From: Verrucomicrobiota bacterium
GTDB lineage: Bacteria > Verrucomicrobiota > Verrucomicrobiia > Limisphaerales > JACQFS01
NCBI GenBank assembly: GCA_016199935.1
Contig: JACQFS010000059.1
Coordinates: forward strand, 1-46,917
DNA length: 46,917 nucleotides
Direction of reading: 5' to 3'
Shown: piece by piece, positions 1 to 7,362 of the stretch
How positions within the stretch are numbered: position 1 is the stretch's first letter
Layout of the letters: each line of letters opens with the position of its first letter
Notes under the pieces: generated by a model
Database searches by the model: none
What the model was told of the DNA's origin: nothing
What the model saw: the letters and a program-made list of their open reading frames with translations, nothing else
Translations under genes and position numbers: made by a program

Positions 1-2
1 TC

Positions 3-1427
3 TACGGCATCAACACCGGCTTCGGCCCGCTCAGTGGTTTCCGCATCGCCCCGGACGACCAGACGCAACATCAGCTCAACCTCCTCCACCACCTGCTCGT
101 CGGGCAGGGCGCGTTGTTTTCGGAAACGGAAACGCGCGCGATCATGCTCGCCCGCGCGAACACTTTGGCCCGCGGCTTCTCCGGCATTCGCGAGGAACTC
201 ATCGAACTCCTGCTCGCCGCGTTGAACAAAGGCGTGCTGCCGGAAATTCCGAGCGAAGGTTCCGTCGGCGCCAGCGGCGATCTCGTGCCGCTCGCGCACA
301 TGGCCGGCCTGCTCGTCGGCATCGGCCACGCACGCGTCGGCGGCCAGCGCCTGCCCGCGGCCGAGGCGTTGAAAAAAGTGGGCCTCGCGCCCGCCGTGTT
401 GCAATGCAAGGAGGGCCTCGCGCTCGTCAACGGCACCTCGGTGATGACCGGCCTCGCCGCGCTCGCCGCGCACGAGGCCGAGCGCGTGCTGCAATGGATG
501 GAGTTGCTCACGGCCTGTCTTTTTCAGGCGCTCGACGGCGAGCCGGAGGTGCTCTGCCAGCAGATTCACAAGGCCCGCGGCTTTCGCGGCCAGTCGCTCG
601 CCGCGCAGCGCATCAGCGACTCGTTGCGGACGAATCCCGCGTTTGCCAAAAAAATTGACGAGCACCAGTGGGGTTCATTGCCAAAACCCGTCGAGCCGGG
701 CGCGGAAATCCAGGACCCCTACTCGCTGCGGTGCGCGCCGCAGATTCTCGGCGCGTTTCAGGAGGCGCACTGGCACGTCGAACACGTCATCACGCGCGAA
801 CTCAACGCGAGCACGGACAACCCGCTGATTTTTCCCGACAGCGAAATGGTCATCCACGGCGGAAATTTTTACGGCCAGCAGATCGCGATGGTCAGCGACT
901 ATTTGCGGATGGGGCTGATCAAGCTCGCGCTGCTGGCCGAGCGCCAGATCGAGCGGCTCGTCAACTGGCGCTACAGCCGCGGGCTGCCGCCGATGCTTTC
1001 CGGCGGCGCGCCCGGATTGAACTCCGGCTTCTCCGGCGCGCAACTGCTCGCCACCTCGCTTGCCGCCGAGGCGCGGCTGCTCGCCACGCCCGCGTCGGTC
1101 GCGACCATCTCGACGAACGCGAACAATCAGGACGTCGTGAGCATGGGCTGCATCGCGGCGAAGATGACGCGCACCGTCCTGCCGATGGTCTGGAAGATCG
1201 CCGCCATCGAGGCGCTCGCGCTCGTGCAGGCCGCCGATTTGCGCGGCGACAAAAACGTGATGGGCGGCGATTACCGAAAACTTTACGACCGCGTGCGCGC
1301 CGTCTCGCCGAAGCTCGGATCGGATCGCCCGCTCGCCGACGACATCCAGCGTGTGACCGCGTTGCTGCAATCCGAGGAGGCCCAGCAGCACTGCCTCGCG
1401 CCCACTTCTCCGCCCGATGCCGACTGA
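3..1427 (+). CDS. Aromatic amino acid ammonia-lyase (HAL/PAL/TAL family), tyrosine-type, 5'-truncated by window
   Basis: Removes ammonia from an aromatic amino acid to give an aryl-acrylate such as p-coumarate; cytosolic. The reading frame is open from base 3, so the start lies upstream. The family signature YGINTGFGPL is at the very edge, and the MIO-forming triad Ala-Ser-Gly sits in VGASGDLVPLAH (bases about 267-302). The substrate-selectivity pair reads His-Leu in LLHHL (His codon at 90-92), the pattern of tyrosine ammonia-lyases rather than the Phe-Leu of PAL or Ser-His of HAL. It overlaps the next gene by 11 bp, so the two are translationally linked. With the halogenase/methyltransferase that follows, this matches aryl-polyene/flexirubin-type clusters that use a hydroxycinnamate starter. 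Seen: motifs and overlap. Inferred: tyrosine as substrate and the pathway. Family assignment is very secure. Confidence 0.93.
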   Translation, partial: YGINTGFGPLSGFRIAPDDQTQHQLNLLHHLLVGQGALFSETETRAIMLARANTLARGFSGIREELIELLLAALNKGVLPEIPSEGSVGASGDLVPLAHMAGLLVGIGHARVGGQRLPAAEALKKVGLAPAVLQCKEGLALVNGTSVMTGLAALAAHEAERVLQWMELLTACLFQALDGEPEVLCQQIHKARGFRGQSLAAQRISDSLRTNPAFAKKIDEHQWGSLPKPVEPGAEIQDPYSLRCAPQILGAFQEAHWHVEHVITRELNASTDNPLIFPDSEMVIHGGNFYGQQIAMVSDYLRMGLIKLALLAERQIERLVNWRYSRGLPPMLSGGAPGLNSGFSGAQLLATSLAAEARLLATPASVATISTNANNQDVVSMGCIAAKMTRTVLPMVWKIAAIEALALVQAADLRGDKNVMGGDYRKLYDRVRAVSPKLGSDRPLADDIQRVTALLQSEEAQQHCLAPTSPPDAD

Positions 1428-3765
1428 TTGCGATGTGCTGATCATCGGCGCCGGGCCGGCCGGCGCGAGCGCGGCGGCGCTGCTCCAGCGCGAGGGTTTC
1501 CGCCTGCTCGTCGTCGAGAAGCAGCGCTTCCCGCGCTTCCTGATCGGCGAGAGTTTGCTGCCGCACACGATGGACCTGCTGGACGAGGCCGGGCTGCTTG
1601 GCGTGGCGCAGGCGCAGAGTTTCATCCACAAATGCGGCGCGGTCTTCTACCGCAACGGCCAGGTGTGCGACTTCGATTTTTCAAACCAGTTCACGCCCGG
1701 CTGGAAATACACCTTTCAAGTTCCGCGCGCGGATTTCGACAAGGCCCTCGCCGACGAGGTCGCGGCGCGCGGCGTGGAAATCCGCTACGGCCACGGCGTG
1801 ACGGCCGTCCGCTTCGACGCCACGCACGCGACGGCGACCATCGAGCAACCCGACGGCGCACGCCGCGACGTGACGGCCCGGTTTATTCTCGATTGCAGCG
1901 GTTACGGCCGCGTGTTGCCGCGCCTGCTCGACCTCGAACGGCCCTCGAACTTTCCCGTGCGCGAGTCGCTCTTCACGCACGTCACCGGCGATCGTCGGCC
2001 CGAGGGTCGCGAAGAGGGAAAAATCTGGATCTGCATTCACCCCGACGGCGGATGGATCTGGATCATCCCGTTTTCCAACGGCCGCACGAGCGTCGGCGTG
2101 GTGGCGGAGCCGGAATTCTTCAAGCGCTTCCCCGGCGAGCCGGCGGAGCAGTTGCGCGCGATCCTGATGTCCGACGCGCGCGCGGCCGAGCGACTGGCGG
2201 ACATGGAAGTTGTTTTTGCGCCGCAGCGCATCACCGGCTACGCGTGCGGCGTGAAACAATTCTGCGGCCCGCGCTATGCGCTCGCCGGCAACGCCACGGA
2301 ATTTCTCGACCCGATCTTCAGTTCCGGCGTCACGCTCGCGCTCGCCTCCGCCAACCGCGCCGCGAAGGTCATCACGCGCGAGTTGCGCGGCGAGGCGGTG
2401 GACTGGCAGCAGGACTACGTGGAGTTCGTGAAGCAGGGCATTGATACGTTCCGCGCCTACGTCGTCGCGTGGTATAACGGCACGCTGCCCGACATTTTCT
2501 TCGCACCTGGCAAGACGCCGGCGATCATGCGACAGATTTGCTCCGTGCTCGCCGGTTACGTGTGGGACAAAACCAATCCCTACGTCGCCCAGCCCGAGCG
2601 CGCGCTGCCGCTGCTCTCGCGCATCGTCAACTTTCCCCAGCCCGCTGTCCCCGCCACGGAACCCGCGCCGCCGGCCAACGTCCCCGACCCGCGCTCGAAA
2701 AACTTTTTTTCCGAAGATCCCCTCACGGCCTACGACGCGAAGTCCGAGGCGCAGCGGATCGCCTTCGCGCCCGTCGTGTTTCAGGCCAGCCGCCTCCTGC
2801 GCGAGCACGGCATCCTCGAACTCATCCAGCGCAGCGGCGCGTCCGGCCTGACCCTCGACGAGTTGACCGCGACCGTCGCCCTGCCCCGCTACGGCATCAA
2901 GGTCCTCCTCGAATCCGGCCTCGGCGGCGGCCTGCTCCTGGTCAACGACGGCCGCTACACGCTCAGCAAGGTCGGCTATTTCGTCCTGCGCGACCCGATG
3001 ACGCGCATCAACATGGATGTCGTTCACGAGGTCTGTTACCGCGGGATGTTCGAACTCGACACCGCGTTGAAGGAAGGTCGGCCCGCCGGACTGAAGTCGC
3101 TCGGCGATTGGAAAACTTTCTACGAAGGTCTCGCCTCCCTGCCGCCGCGCACGCGCGACGCGTGGCTCGCGTTCGACCATTACTATTCCGACCAGGCGTT
3201 TCCCGCCGCGCTGCCGCTCGTCTTCGCGGACAAGCCGAAGCGCCTGCTCGATGTTGGCGGCAACACCGGCAAGTGGGCCATCCAGTGCGCGAAATTCGAT
3301 CCGCACGTCCGCGTCACCATCGCCGACCTGCCGCCGCAGCTCGAACTCGCGCGCGCCAACCTCCGCGAGCAGGGCTTCGAAGGCCGCGTGGACTTGTTCG
3401 CGACCGACCTGCTCGACCCGGCCCGGCCGCTGCCCGGCGGACACGACGCGATCTGGATGAGCCAGTTCCTCGACTGTTTTTCCGAAAAGGAAATCGTCTC
3501 CATCCTGCGGCGCGCGGCCGAGGCGATGAGCGCGGACAGCTCTCTCTACATTCTCGAACTCCTCTGGGACCGCCAGCCCAACGCCACCGCCGCCTTCTGC
3601 CTCCAGCAGACCTCGCTTTACTTCGCGTGCATCGCCAATGGCAACAGCCAGATGTATCACTCCGCCGACCTCCTGCGCTGCATTGCCGCGAGCGGCCTCC
3701 GCGTCGTCGAGGATCGCGATGAGGTGGGCCTGTATCACACGCTGTTGAAATGCCGGAAGGCGTGA
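1417..3765 (+). CDS. Flavin-dependent halogenase-like oxidoreductase fused to SAM-dependent O-methyltransferase
   Basis: A 782-residue two-domain protein. Residues about 5-400 are an FAD enzyme: Rossmann motif GAGPAGASAAALL at 11-23, GESLLPH near residue 47, the W-x-W-x-I-P motif of flavin-dependent halogenases (GGWIWIIPF near 210) and FLDPIFSSGVTLAL near 298. A Pro/Ala-rich linker (about 410-430) leads to a methyltransferase of the plant-type O-methyltransferase fold: a winged-helix dimerisation region and the SAM motif LLDVGGNTGKWA near residue 609. The likely role is ring halogenation or oxidation plus methylation of a phenolic polyene head group made from the upstream lyase product. The two activities are normally separate proteins, so the fusion is notable. 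The start ATG at 1417 lies inside the lyase gene. It could be an oxidoreductase without halogenating activity; both domain families are secure, the chemistry is inferred. Confidence 0.9.
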   Translation: MPTDCDVLIIGAGPAGASAAALLQREGFRLLVVEKQRFPRFLIGESLLPHTMDLLDEAGLLGVAQAQSFIHKCGAVFYRNGQVCDFDFSNQFTPGWKYTFQVPRADFDKALADEVAARGVEIRYGHGVTAVRFDATHATATIEQPDGARRDVTARFILDCSGYGRVLPRLLDLERPSNFPVRESLFTHVTGDRRPEGREEGKIWICIHPDGGWIWIIPFSNGRTSVGVVAEPEFFKRFPGEPAEQLRAILMSDARAAERLADMEVVFAPQRITGYACGVKQFCGPRYALAGNATEFLDPIFSSGVTLALASANRAAKVITRELRGEAVDWQQDYVEFVKQGIDTFRAYVVAWYNGTLPDIFFAPGKTPAIMRQICSVLAGYVWDKTNPYVAQPERALPLLSRIVNFPQPAVPATEPAPPANVPDPRSKNFFSEDPLTAYDAKSEAQRIAFAPVVFQASRLLREHGILELIQRSGASGLTLDELTATVALPRYGIKVLLESGLGGGLLLVNDGRYTLSKVGYFVLRDPMTRINMDVVHEVCYRGMFELDTALKEGRPAGLKSLGDWKTFYEGLASLPPRTRDAWLAFDHYYSDQAFPAALPLVFADKPKRLLDVGGNTGKWAIQCAKFDPHVRVTIADLPPQLELARANLREQGFEGRVDLFATDLLDPARPLPGGHDAIWMSQFLDCFSEKEIVSILRRAAEAMSADSSLYILELLWDRQPNATAAFCLQQTSLYFACIANGNSQMYHSADLLRCIAASGLRVVEDRDEVGLYHTLLKCRKA

Positions 3766-3814
3766 CGGTGAAATGTTTATCCCGAATTCCGCATCGGCCC
3801 GCGTGGTGATTGTC

Positions 3815-3934
3815 GGGCAGGCATCCTGCCTGCCGGTTCACGGGGCATCCTGCCCCGTGTCTGTCAGCACGTGATTGCGCGCCATCCTCGCCGGGCAAAG
3901 ATGCCCGGCTAACCGGCAGGCAAGATGCCTGCCC
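3815..3934. repeat. Nested palindromic repeat element, type A
   Basis: A 120-bp inverted repeat filling most of the gap before the toxin-antitoxin pair. The left arm (3815 to about 3859) and right arm (about 3890-3934) are near-complementary, and each arm contains two hairpins of its own. The first is GGCAGGCA/TGCCTGCC with loop TCC or TCT. The second is CACGGGGCA/TGCCCCGTG in the left arm but GCCGGGCA/TGCCCGGC in the other, so stem pairs change together. This suggests selection or copying as a foldable unit. Probably a dispersed intergenic repeat. Confidence 0.85.
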
Positions 3935-4005
3935 TACATCAGCCCGCCGCCCGGCTCGGGGTTTGAACACTTGTTTCAGCAGCACCTTCCCGCTACCTTT
4001 CGGCC

Positions 4006-4209
4006 ATGAGCACTGTGCAGGAAATCAAGGCCGCCATTCCCAAACTCACGCTGGAGGAACGGGCAGAGGTGGCGCGTTGTCTGCACGGCTGGGCGGACGA
4101 CGAGTGGGATGAGCAGATGAAACGCGACCTGGCCGCCGGCAAGCTGGGCAAGCTGCTGACCAAAGTGGATGCCGACCTCGCCCAAGGGAAAATCTCCGAC
4201 CCGCCGTGA
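4006..4209 (+). CDS. Addiction-module antitoxin-like protein (PF09720-type)
   Basis: A small acidic protein of 67 residues, helical in character, beginning MSTVQEIKAAIPKLTLEERA. It resembles the short 'putative addiction module component' family that precedes RelE/ParE-type toxins in many bacteria. The stop overlaps the GTG start of the next gene (GTGA at 4206-4209), the usual tight coupling of an antitoxin with its toxin. By analogy it would bind and neutralise the toxin and repress their shared promoter, but no operator is obvious; the upstream gap is filled by the palindromic element ending at 3934. Identification rests on size, the LTLEERAEVA-type motif and the neighbour. Confidence 0.75.
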   Translation: MSTVQEIKAAIPKLTLEERAEVARCLHGWADDEWDEQMKRDLAAGKLGKLLTKVDADLAQGKISDPP

Positions 4210-4469
4210 TCTCCCAGACGAACGCGGATTTCTGGGCGTGCTTCAACGCCCTGCCCAAGGAGATTCAGGCGCTGGCACGCGAACGGTTCCGCCTCTGGCA
4301 AAGCGACGCCTTCAACGCCGCGCTCCACTTCAAGCCGCTGCTCAATGATGTCTGGTCCGTGCGCGTGAACCAAGGCTACCGCGCCTTGGGCCGTCGTCGG
4401 GAAAATCTCATCGTGTGGTTCTGGATCGGGACGCACGCGGAATATGACCAACTGCTCAAACGGCTGTGA
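4206..4469 (+). CDS. RelE/ParE-type toxin of a type II toxin-antitoxin pair
   Basis: An 87-residue basic protein with a RelE/ParE-like fold signature: N-terminal helical part (FNALPKEIQALARERFRLW), then beta strands in WSVRVNQGYRALGRR and the ending IVWFWIGTHAEYDQLLKRL, which is typical of the toxins paired with PF09720-type antitoxins. Toxins of this superfamily are mRNA interferases or gyrase poisons; which applies cannot be told from the sequence. It starts at GTG 4206, overlapping the antitoxin stop by 4 bp. The frame is intact, so the module may be active. Confidence 0.78.
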   Translation: MISQTNADFWACFNALPKEIQALARERFRLWQSDAFNAALHFKPLLNDVWSVRVNQGYRALGRRRENLIVWFWIGTHAEYDQLLKRL

Positions 4470-4497
4470 AGCCCGGCTCGTGCCCTGATCTCCAGTG

Positions 4498-5418
4498 ATG
4501 TTCCCCGACTACCTGAAAATTCCCGCCGCCGAACTCGGCCGGGGCACGCCCGTGAAACTCCGCGTGCTTGGCGACGCCGCCTCCCTCGCGCGCGACCACG
4601 CCGCCGCCGTGAAGGACGAAATCCTCCGCGCCCGCAGCGAGGGTCGCGCGGCGACGCTCATCGTGCCCGTCGGGCCGGTGGACCAGTTCCCCATTCTCGC
4701 GCGGATGATCAATGACGAGCGGCTCGACTGCCGCGACGTGGTGCTCATCAACATGGATGAATACCTGACCGACGACGACCAGTTCGTGCCGGTCGAGCAT
4801 CCGCTGAGCTTTCGCGGCTTCATGGAACGCGCGTTCTACGGCCTGCTCGATCCCGCGCTCGCGCCGCGCCCGGAGCACCGCGTCTTCCCCGACCCGCGCG
4901 ACTGCGACGCCATCGGGCGGCTCATCGAGAAACGCGGCGGCGTGGATGCGTGCTTCGGCGGCATCGGCATCAACGGCCACCTCGCCTTCAACGAACCGTC
5001 GGAAGATGGTGGCCGTGTTCGTGAGAACACGGGTGACTCGCAGAACGCGGGTGACTCACCGGCCGACGAATCACCCGCGCTCTCACGAGCGCGGCCACTC
5101 ACCGTCGAAGCCTTCGCCGCGCTGCCCACGCGCGTGCTCTCGCTCACGCGCGAGACGCGCACCATCAACTCCGTCACCGTCGGGGGCGGACTGGAGGTCG
5201 TGCCGCGGCGGGCGGTGACGGTGGGGATGAAGGAAATCCTCGCGGCGCGGCGGCTGCGCTTCTACTGCAACCGCCCGTGGCAGAGCGCGGTGGTGCGGCG
5301 GGTGTTGCACGGGCCGCTCACCGCCGCCTGCCCCGCCTCCCTGCTCCGCCGCCATCCCGACGCGACGCTCACCGTGGCGGACTACGTCGCCGCCCCGCCG
5401 GACATCGGGCTGCGATAA
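4498..5418 (+). CDS. Glucosamine-6-phosphate deaminase/isomerase-like protein (NagB family) with in-frame repeat insertion
   Basis: A NagB/6-phosphogluconolactonase-family sugar-phosphate isomerase of about 306 residues. Recognisable landmarks are VLINMDEYL (matching the MDEY active-site segment of NagB), GGIGINGHLAFNEP (matching GGVGNDGHIAFNEP) and LTRETRTINS with AVTVGMKEIL toward the C terminus. Two oddities stand out. The Asp of the NDGH motif is Asn here, so the standard deaminase mechanism may be altered. Directly after the FNEP loop, about 30 residues rich in Asp, Ser and Arg are encoded by a 90-bp palindromic repeat (5009-5098), exactly 30 codons, absent from typical family members. 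ATG 4498 is chosen as start; a GTG lies immediately upstream at 4495. Its substrate is uncertain because the neighbours give no pathway clue. Confidence 0.82.
   Translation: MFPDYLKIPAAELGRGTPVKLRVLGDAASLARDHAAAVKDEILRARSEGRAATLIVPVGPVDQFPILARMINDERLDCRDVVLINMDEYLTDDDQFVPVEHPLSFRGFMERAFYGLLDPALAPRPEHRVFPDPRDCDAIGRLIEKRGGVDACFGGIGINGHLAFNEPSEDGGRVRENTGDSQNAGDSPADESPALSRARPLTVEAFAALPTRVLSLTRETRTINSVTVGGGLEVVPRRAVTVGMKEILAARRLRFYCNRPWQSAVVRRVLHGPLTAACPASLLRRHPDATLTVADYVAAPPDIGLR
5009..5098. repeat. Nested palindromic repeat element, type B, inserted in frame in the nagB-like gene
   Basis: A 90-bp inverted repeat with 31-nt arms (5009-5039 and 5068-5098) identical at 27 of 31 positions after reverse complementing. 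Each arm contains a hairpin: TGTTC-GTGA-GAACA on the left, and CGCTC-GTGA-GAGCG in the reverse complement of the right arm. Both differences within the stem are compensated pairs. A third partial copy of the arm end (GCGGGTGACTC, near 5047-5057) lies between them. The length is exactly 30 codons with no stop in the gene's frame, reminiscent of the protein-inserted palindromic elements known from Rickettsia. Confidence 0.88.
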
Positions 5419-5433
5419 AAAAGGCCGAATTCA

Positions 5434-5823
5434 TCATTTGGATTTCGGATACAACTCAAGGGGTGACTTCAACTCCACTTTCTCATCAGCCCAGCAGATA
5501 ACCATTTCACTCGTGCCCAAATAACCTTCCGCATTGATCTCAAGTCTCCCGCCGGCCATCCCCATTGCATCCGCAAAGATCAAACAAAGGAATCCCCACC
5601 TACGTTCAGCGGGCACTCGAAACAGTCCGGCCTCATCTGAGTCAACGAATGTCTTGGGGTGTCCGCGTATCCCTACTTGCGCGCCTTTGACCGGCGCCCT
5701 CGAAACGGCATCCACAACAGTTCCGCTGACGGGTGGAGTCGTCGCAACACGCCAAGGGATGCAACCGATAGCAAGTTGAGCAACTGCTACGAGCAACAGA
5801 CAATTGATGACTTGAGAGCGCAT
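5434..5823 (-). CDS. Small lipoprotein with carboxypeptidase-regulatory-like (beta-sandwich) domain
   Basis: A 129-residue exported protein. The N terminus is a lipoprotein signal (hydrophobic INCLLLVAVAQLAIGC, lipobox LAIGC, Cys at about residue 21). The remainder begins PVSGTVVDAVSRAPVKGAQVGIRG, the pattern of carboxypeptidase-regulatory-like or transthyretin-type domains that decorate cell-surface proteins. It faces the NagB-like gene convergently with only a 15-bp gap and no clear terminator hairpin between them. Function unknown; membrane-anchored location is well supported by the signal. Confidence 0.75.
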   Translation of the reverse strand: MRSQVINCLLLVAVAQLAIGCIPWRVATTPPVSGTVVDAVSRAPVKGAQVGIRGHPKTFVDSDEAGLFRVPAERRWGFLCLIFADAMGMAGGRLEINAEGYLGTSEMVICWADEKVELKSPLELYPKSK

Positions 5824-5892
5824 AACTCGAAGTTGTCTTCAACAGGATGCAACCAGTTCACGATCTCCGCAGCGCAATTGTTTTGGGTAACA

Positions 5893-6195
5893 CTACGCTC
5901 TTCGACGGTTAATCAGTTTCCGACGCACGAGAAAAATTAGCAGGGACCAAACAACCGCCGAGATGAAGACCGACGCCAGCATCAACAGGCCGGACCACGG
6001 ACCCGGAATCTGAAAACGGTTTTCAAGCGCCTCCGCTGCAAAACCAAAAGGTGCAACCGGCAAGAGCAACAGCCCGGTGATTACGCTGAGGGGTCGGTTG
6101 GCCGGTAGATCGTTCGGCTCAAATTGGAAAATGATCATGAAGCCGATCAGTGCTGCGGCGACAATGCTCGCGGAGATTATGAAGTATGTTCTCAC
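5893..6195 (-). CDS. Small integral membrane protein, unknown function
   Basis: A 100-residue protein with three predicted membrane stretches: IISASIVAAALIGFMIIF near the N terminus, a segment around VITGLLLLPVAPFGFA, and LLMLASVFISAVVWSLLIFL near the C terminus, followed by a positively charged tail (VRRKLINRRRA), consistent with a cytoplasmic C terminus. It starts at GTG 6195 without a strong ribosome binding site, so the start is the weakest part of the call. It lies upstream of and in the same direction as the small lipoprotein (69-bp gap), and the two may be co-transcribed. No family recognised. Confidence 0.6.
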   Translation of the reverse strand: MRTYFIISASIVAAALIGFMIIFQFEPNDLPANRPLSVITGLLLLPVAPFGFAAEALENRFQIPGPWSGLLMLASVFISAVVWSLLIFLVRRKLINRRRA

Positions 6196-6353
6196 CGTTC
6201 TCGCGTTTTCACCAACCAGCCCGCTCTTTCGCCCAAGCCATCCGGGCTAAGTCTGGTCGGGTTTGCGTGCGTTTGGTCTGCTCCTCTTTCCGCTTTTTGT
6301 CGAGCGGGTATTGAGGTTGAACGTCGGCAACGCCGGAATCGCCAGCCGGACGA

Positions 6354-6719
6354 CCGGGCCTCCCGGCGCCTTGGCCGGGCCGTTCTGCCAGACGACCGGC
6401 TGGTTTTGTCGAACGGCAAAACCATTCGGCCAAGGAACCGAACCGTTCCGTCGTCGTGCAGAACCATTCGGTCGGACGACCGGGCCATTTTGCCAAAGGA
6501 CAGAATCATTTGGTGAAGGAACAGAATGGTTTTGCCGGACGACAGAACCATTCTGACAAGGAACAAAACGATTCTGTCAAAGCACAGAACCGTCCTGACA
6601 AGGAACAGAATCATTCTGACGGACGACAGAATCGTTTGGTCGGACGACAGAATGGTTCTGACAAGGAACAGAACCATTCCGAGAAGGCGCAGAATCGTTA
6701 TGCAATCGCGCAAAACCCC
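6354..6719. repeat. Minisatellite of 21-bp units (about 17 copies)
   Basis: Degenerate tandem repeat with a strict 21-bp period; units begin at 6375, 6396, 6417, 6438, 6459 and every 21 bp to 6711. The core unit is close to CAGAAYCATTCTGACAAGGA plus one base, alternating with variants ending GGACGA. The upstream units are more GC-rich and more diverged. Because the period is a multiple of three and the unit lacks stops, several frames on both strands stay open. On the plus strand one frame reads as heptads of the kind Gln-Asn-His-Ser-Asp-Lys-Glu; on the minus strand another reads as hydrophobic/basic heptads. No frame has a convincing start or ribosome binding site, so I annotate it as a DNA repeat rather than a gene. 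Confidence 0.88.
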
Positions 6720-6836
6720 AGAAAACAACGATTTTCAGCTCCGGTTCCCGATCCGGCGGGACCGGATGCGGCCTTAACGGTGGTCGTTCAGCATCCTGAC
6801 ATCCACACCTTGCGGCCGGCCGCCCTCACCCCTGCC

Positions 6837-6941
6837 CTCTCCCGGGGGGGAGAGGGGGAAACGCACTCAGCGTCGGCGAAGGCCGGACGCGTTCGGAACT
6901 TCCACGGCTGGGGAACGATTCTCCCTCTCCCTCCGGGAGAG
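6837..6941. repeat. Nested palindromic repeat element, type C
   Basis: Inverted repeat with arms at 6837-6863 and 6916-6941. Each arm is a hairpin: CCCTCTCCC/GGGAGAGGG around a G loop on the left and CTCTCCC-GGA-GGGAGAG in the reverse complement of the right arm. The centre carries a further small GC hairpin near GGCGAAGGCC. It lies just 3' of the minisatellite and 5' of the HTH gene. It resembles the CCCTCTCCC-type intergenic repeats widespread in GC-rich bacterial genomes. Confidence 0.72.
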
Positions 6942-7006
6942 TAGCACTGTTGGGTTTTGAACACCGGTCGGTCTGCGTAAAACGAGACGGCGTTTCACCC
7001 AAGCGT

Positions 7007-7240
7007 GTGCCGAAAAAGACGTTTCCAACAACGGTAAACACGCTGGTTGATCACATCCACGTCAAGCGAGTCGAAAACGGGCTTCTGGCCAGGGAATTGG
7101 CCGAAAGAGTGGGCATTCCGACCTCGGTGATTCGACTTTGGGAACGAGATATTCAGAAGCCGAGCGACACGGAATGGCAGTCATTGACCGCGATCTTGGG
7201 CTTACCTCCTGACGTGATGGGCACCAAATTCAACAGGTGA
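7007..7240 (+). CDS. Small helix-turn-helix (XRE-like) DNA-binding protein
   Basis: About 77 residues from GTG 7007; a TTG at 6950 would add 19 residues but lies in a repeated sequence and is less likely. The protein has the HTH pattern IHVKRVENGLLARELAERVGIPTSVIRLWERDIQKPS, in which helix 2-turn-helix 3 is ARELAERVGIPTSVIRLWE, as in Cro/C1-type regulators with a following Trp-Glu-Arg. The ending SLTAILGLPPDVMG also fits that family. Members are often stand-alone regulators linked to mobile or accessory DNA. An identical 12-bp sequence, TGTTGGGTTTTG, occurs on both sides of the gene (6948-6959 and 7246-7257). Target unknown. Confidence 0.6.
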   Translation: MPKKTFPTTVNTLVDHIHVKRVENGLLARELAERVGIPTSVIRLWERDIQKPSDTEWQSLTAILGLPPDVMGTKFNR

Positions 7241-7362
7241 GTCGGTGTTGGGTTTTGCACACTCGACCCGGTTGGCGGAAACATAACTCGACAGTCGCGC
7301 CGCGCGCACGCTTTAACAAGCGCGGCGGATGAGCGCGGCTCGACGGCAGGCGGAATTGATTC

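Noticed and set aside
1681-3738. Long open frame antisense to the halogenase/methyltransferase
   Set aside because: GC-rich codon use leaves the reverse frame open; the product is Arg/Gly/Asp-rich without any domain, while the plus-strand protein has clear family motifs.
6192-6728. Minus-strand open frame through the minisatellite that ends at the start of the small membrane protein
   Set aside because: Openness is explained by the 21-bp period; no ribosome binding site and no family. The GTGA overlap with the next gene is probably chance.
6456-6944. Plus-strand heptad frame through the minisatellite
   Set aside because: Substitution pattern does not favour synonymous change in this frame and it runs on into the type C palindrome, so not called as a gene.
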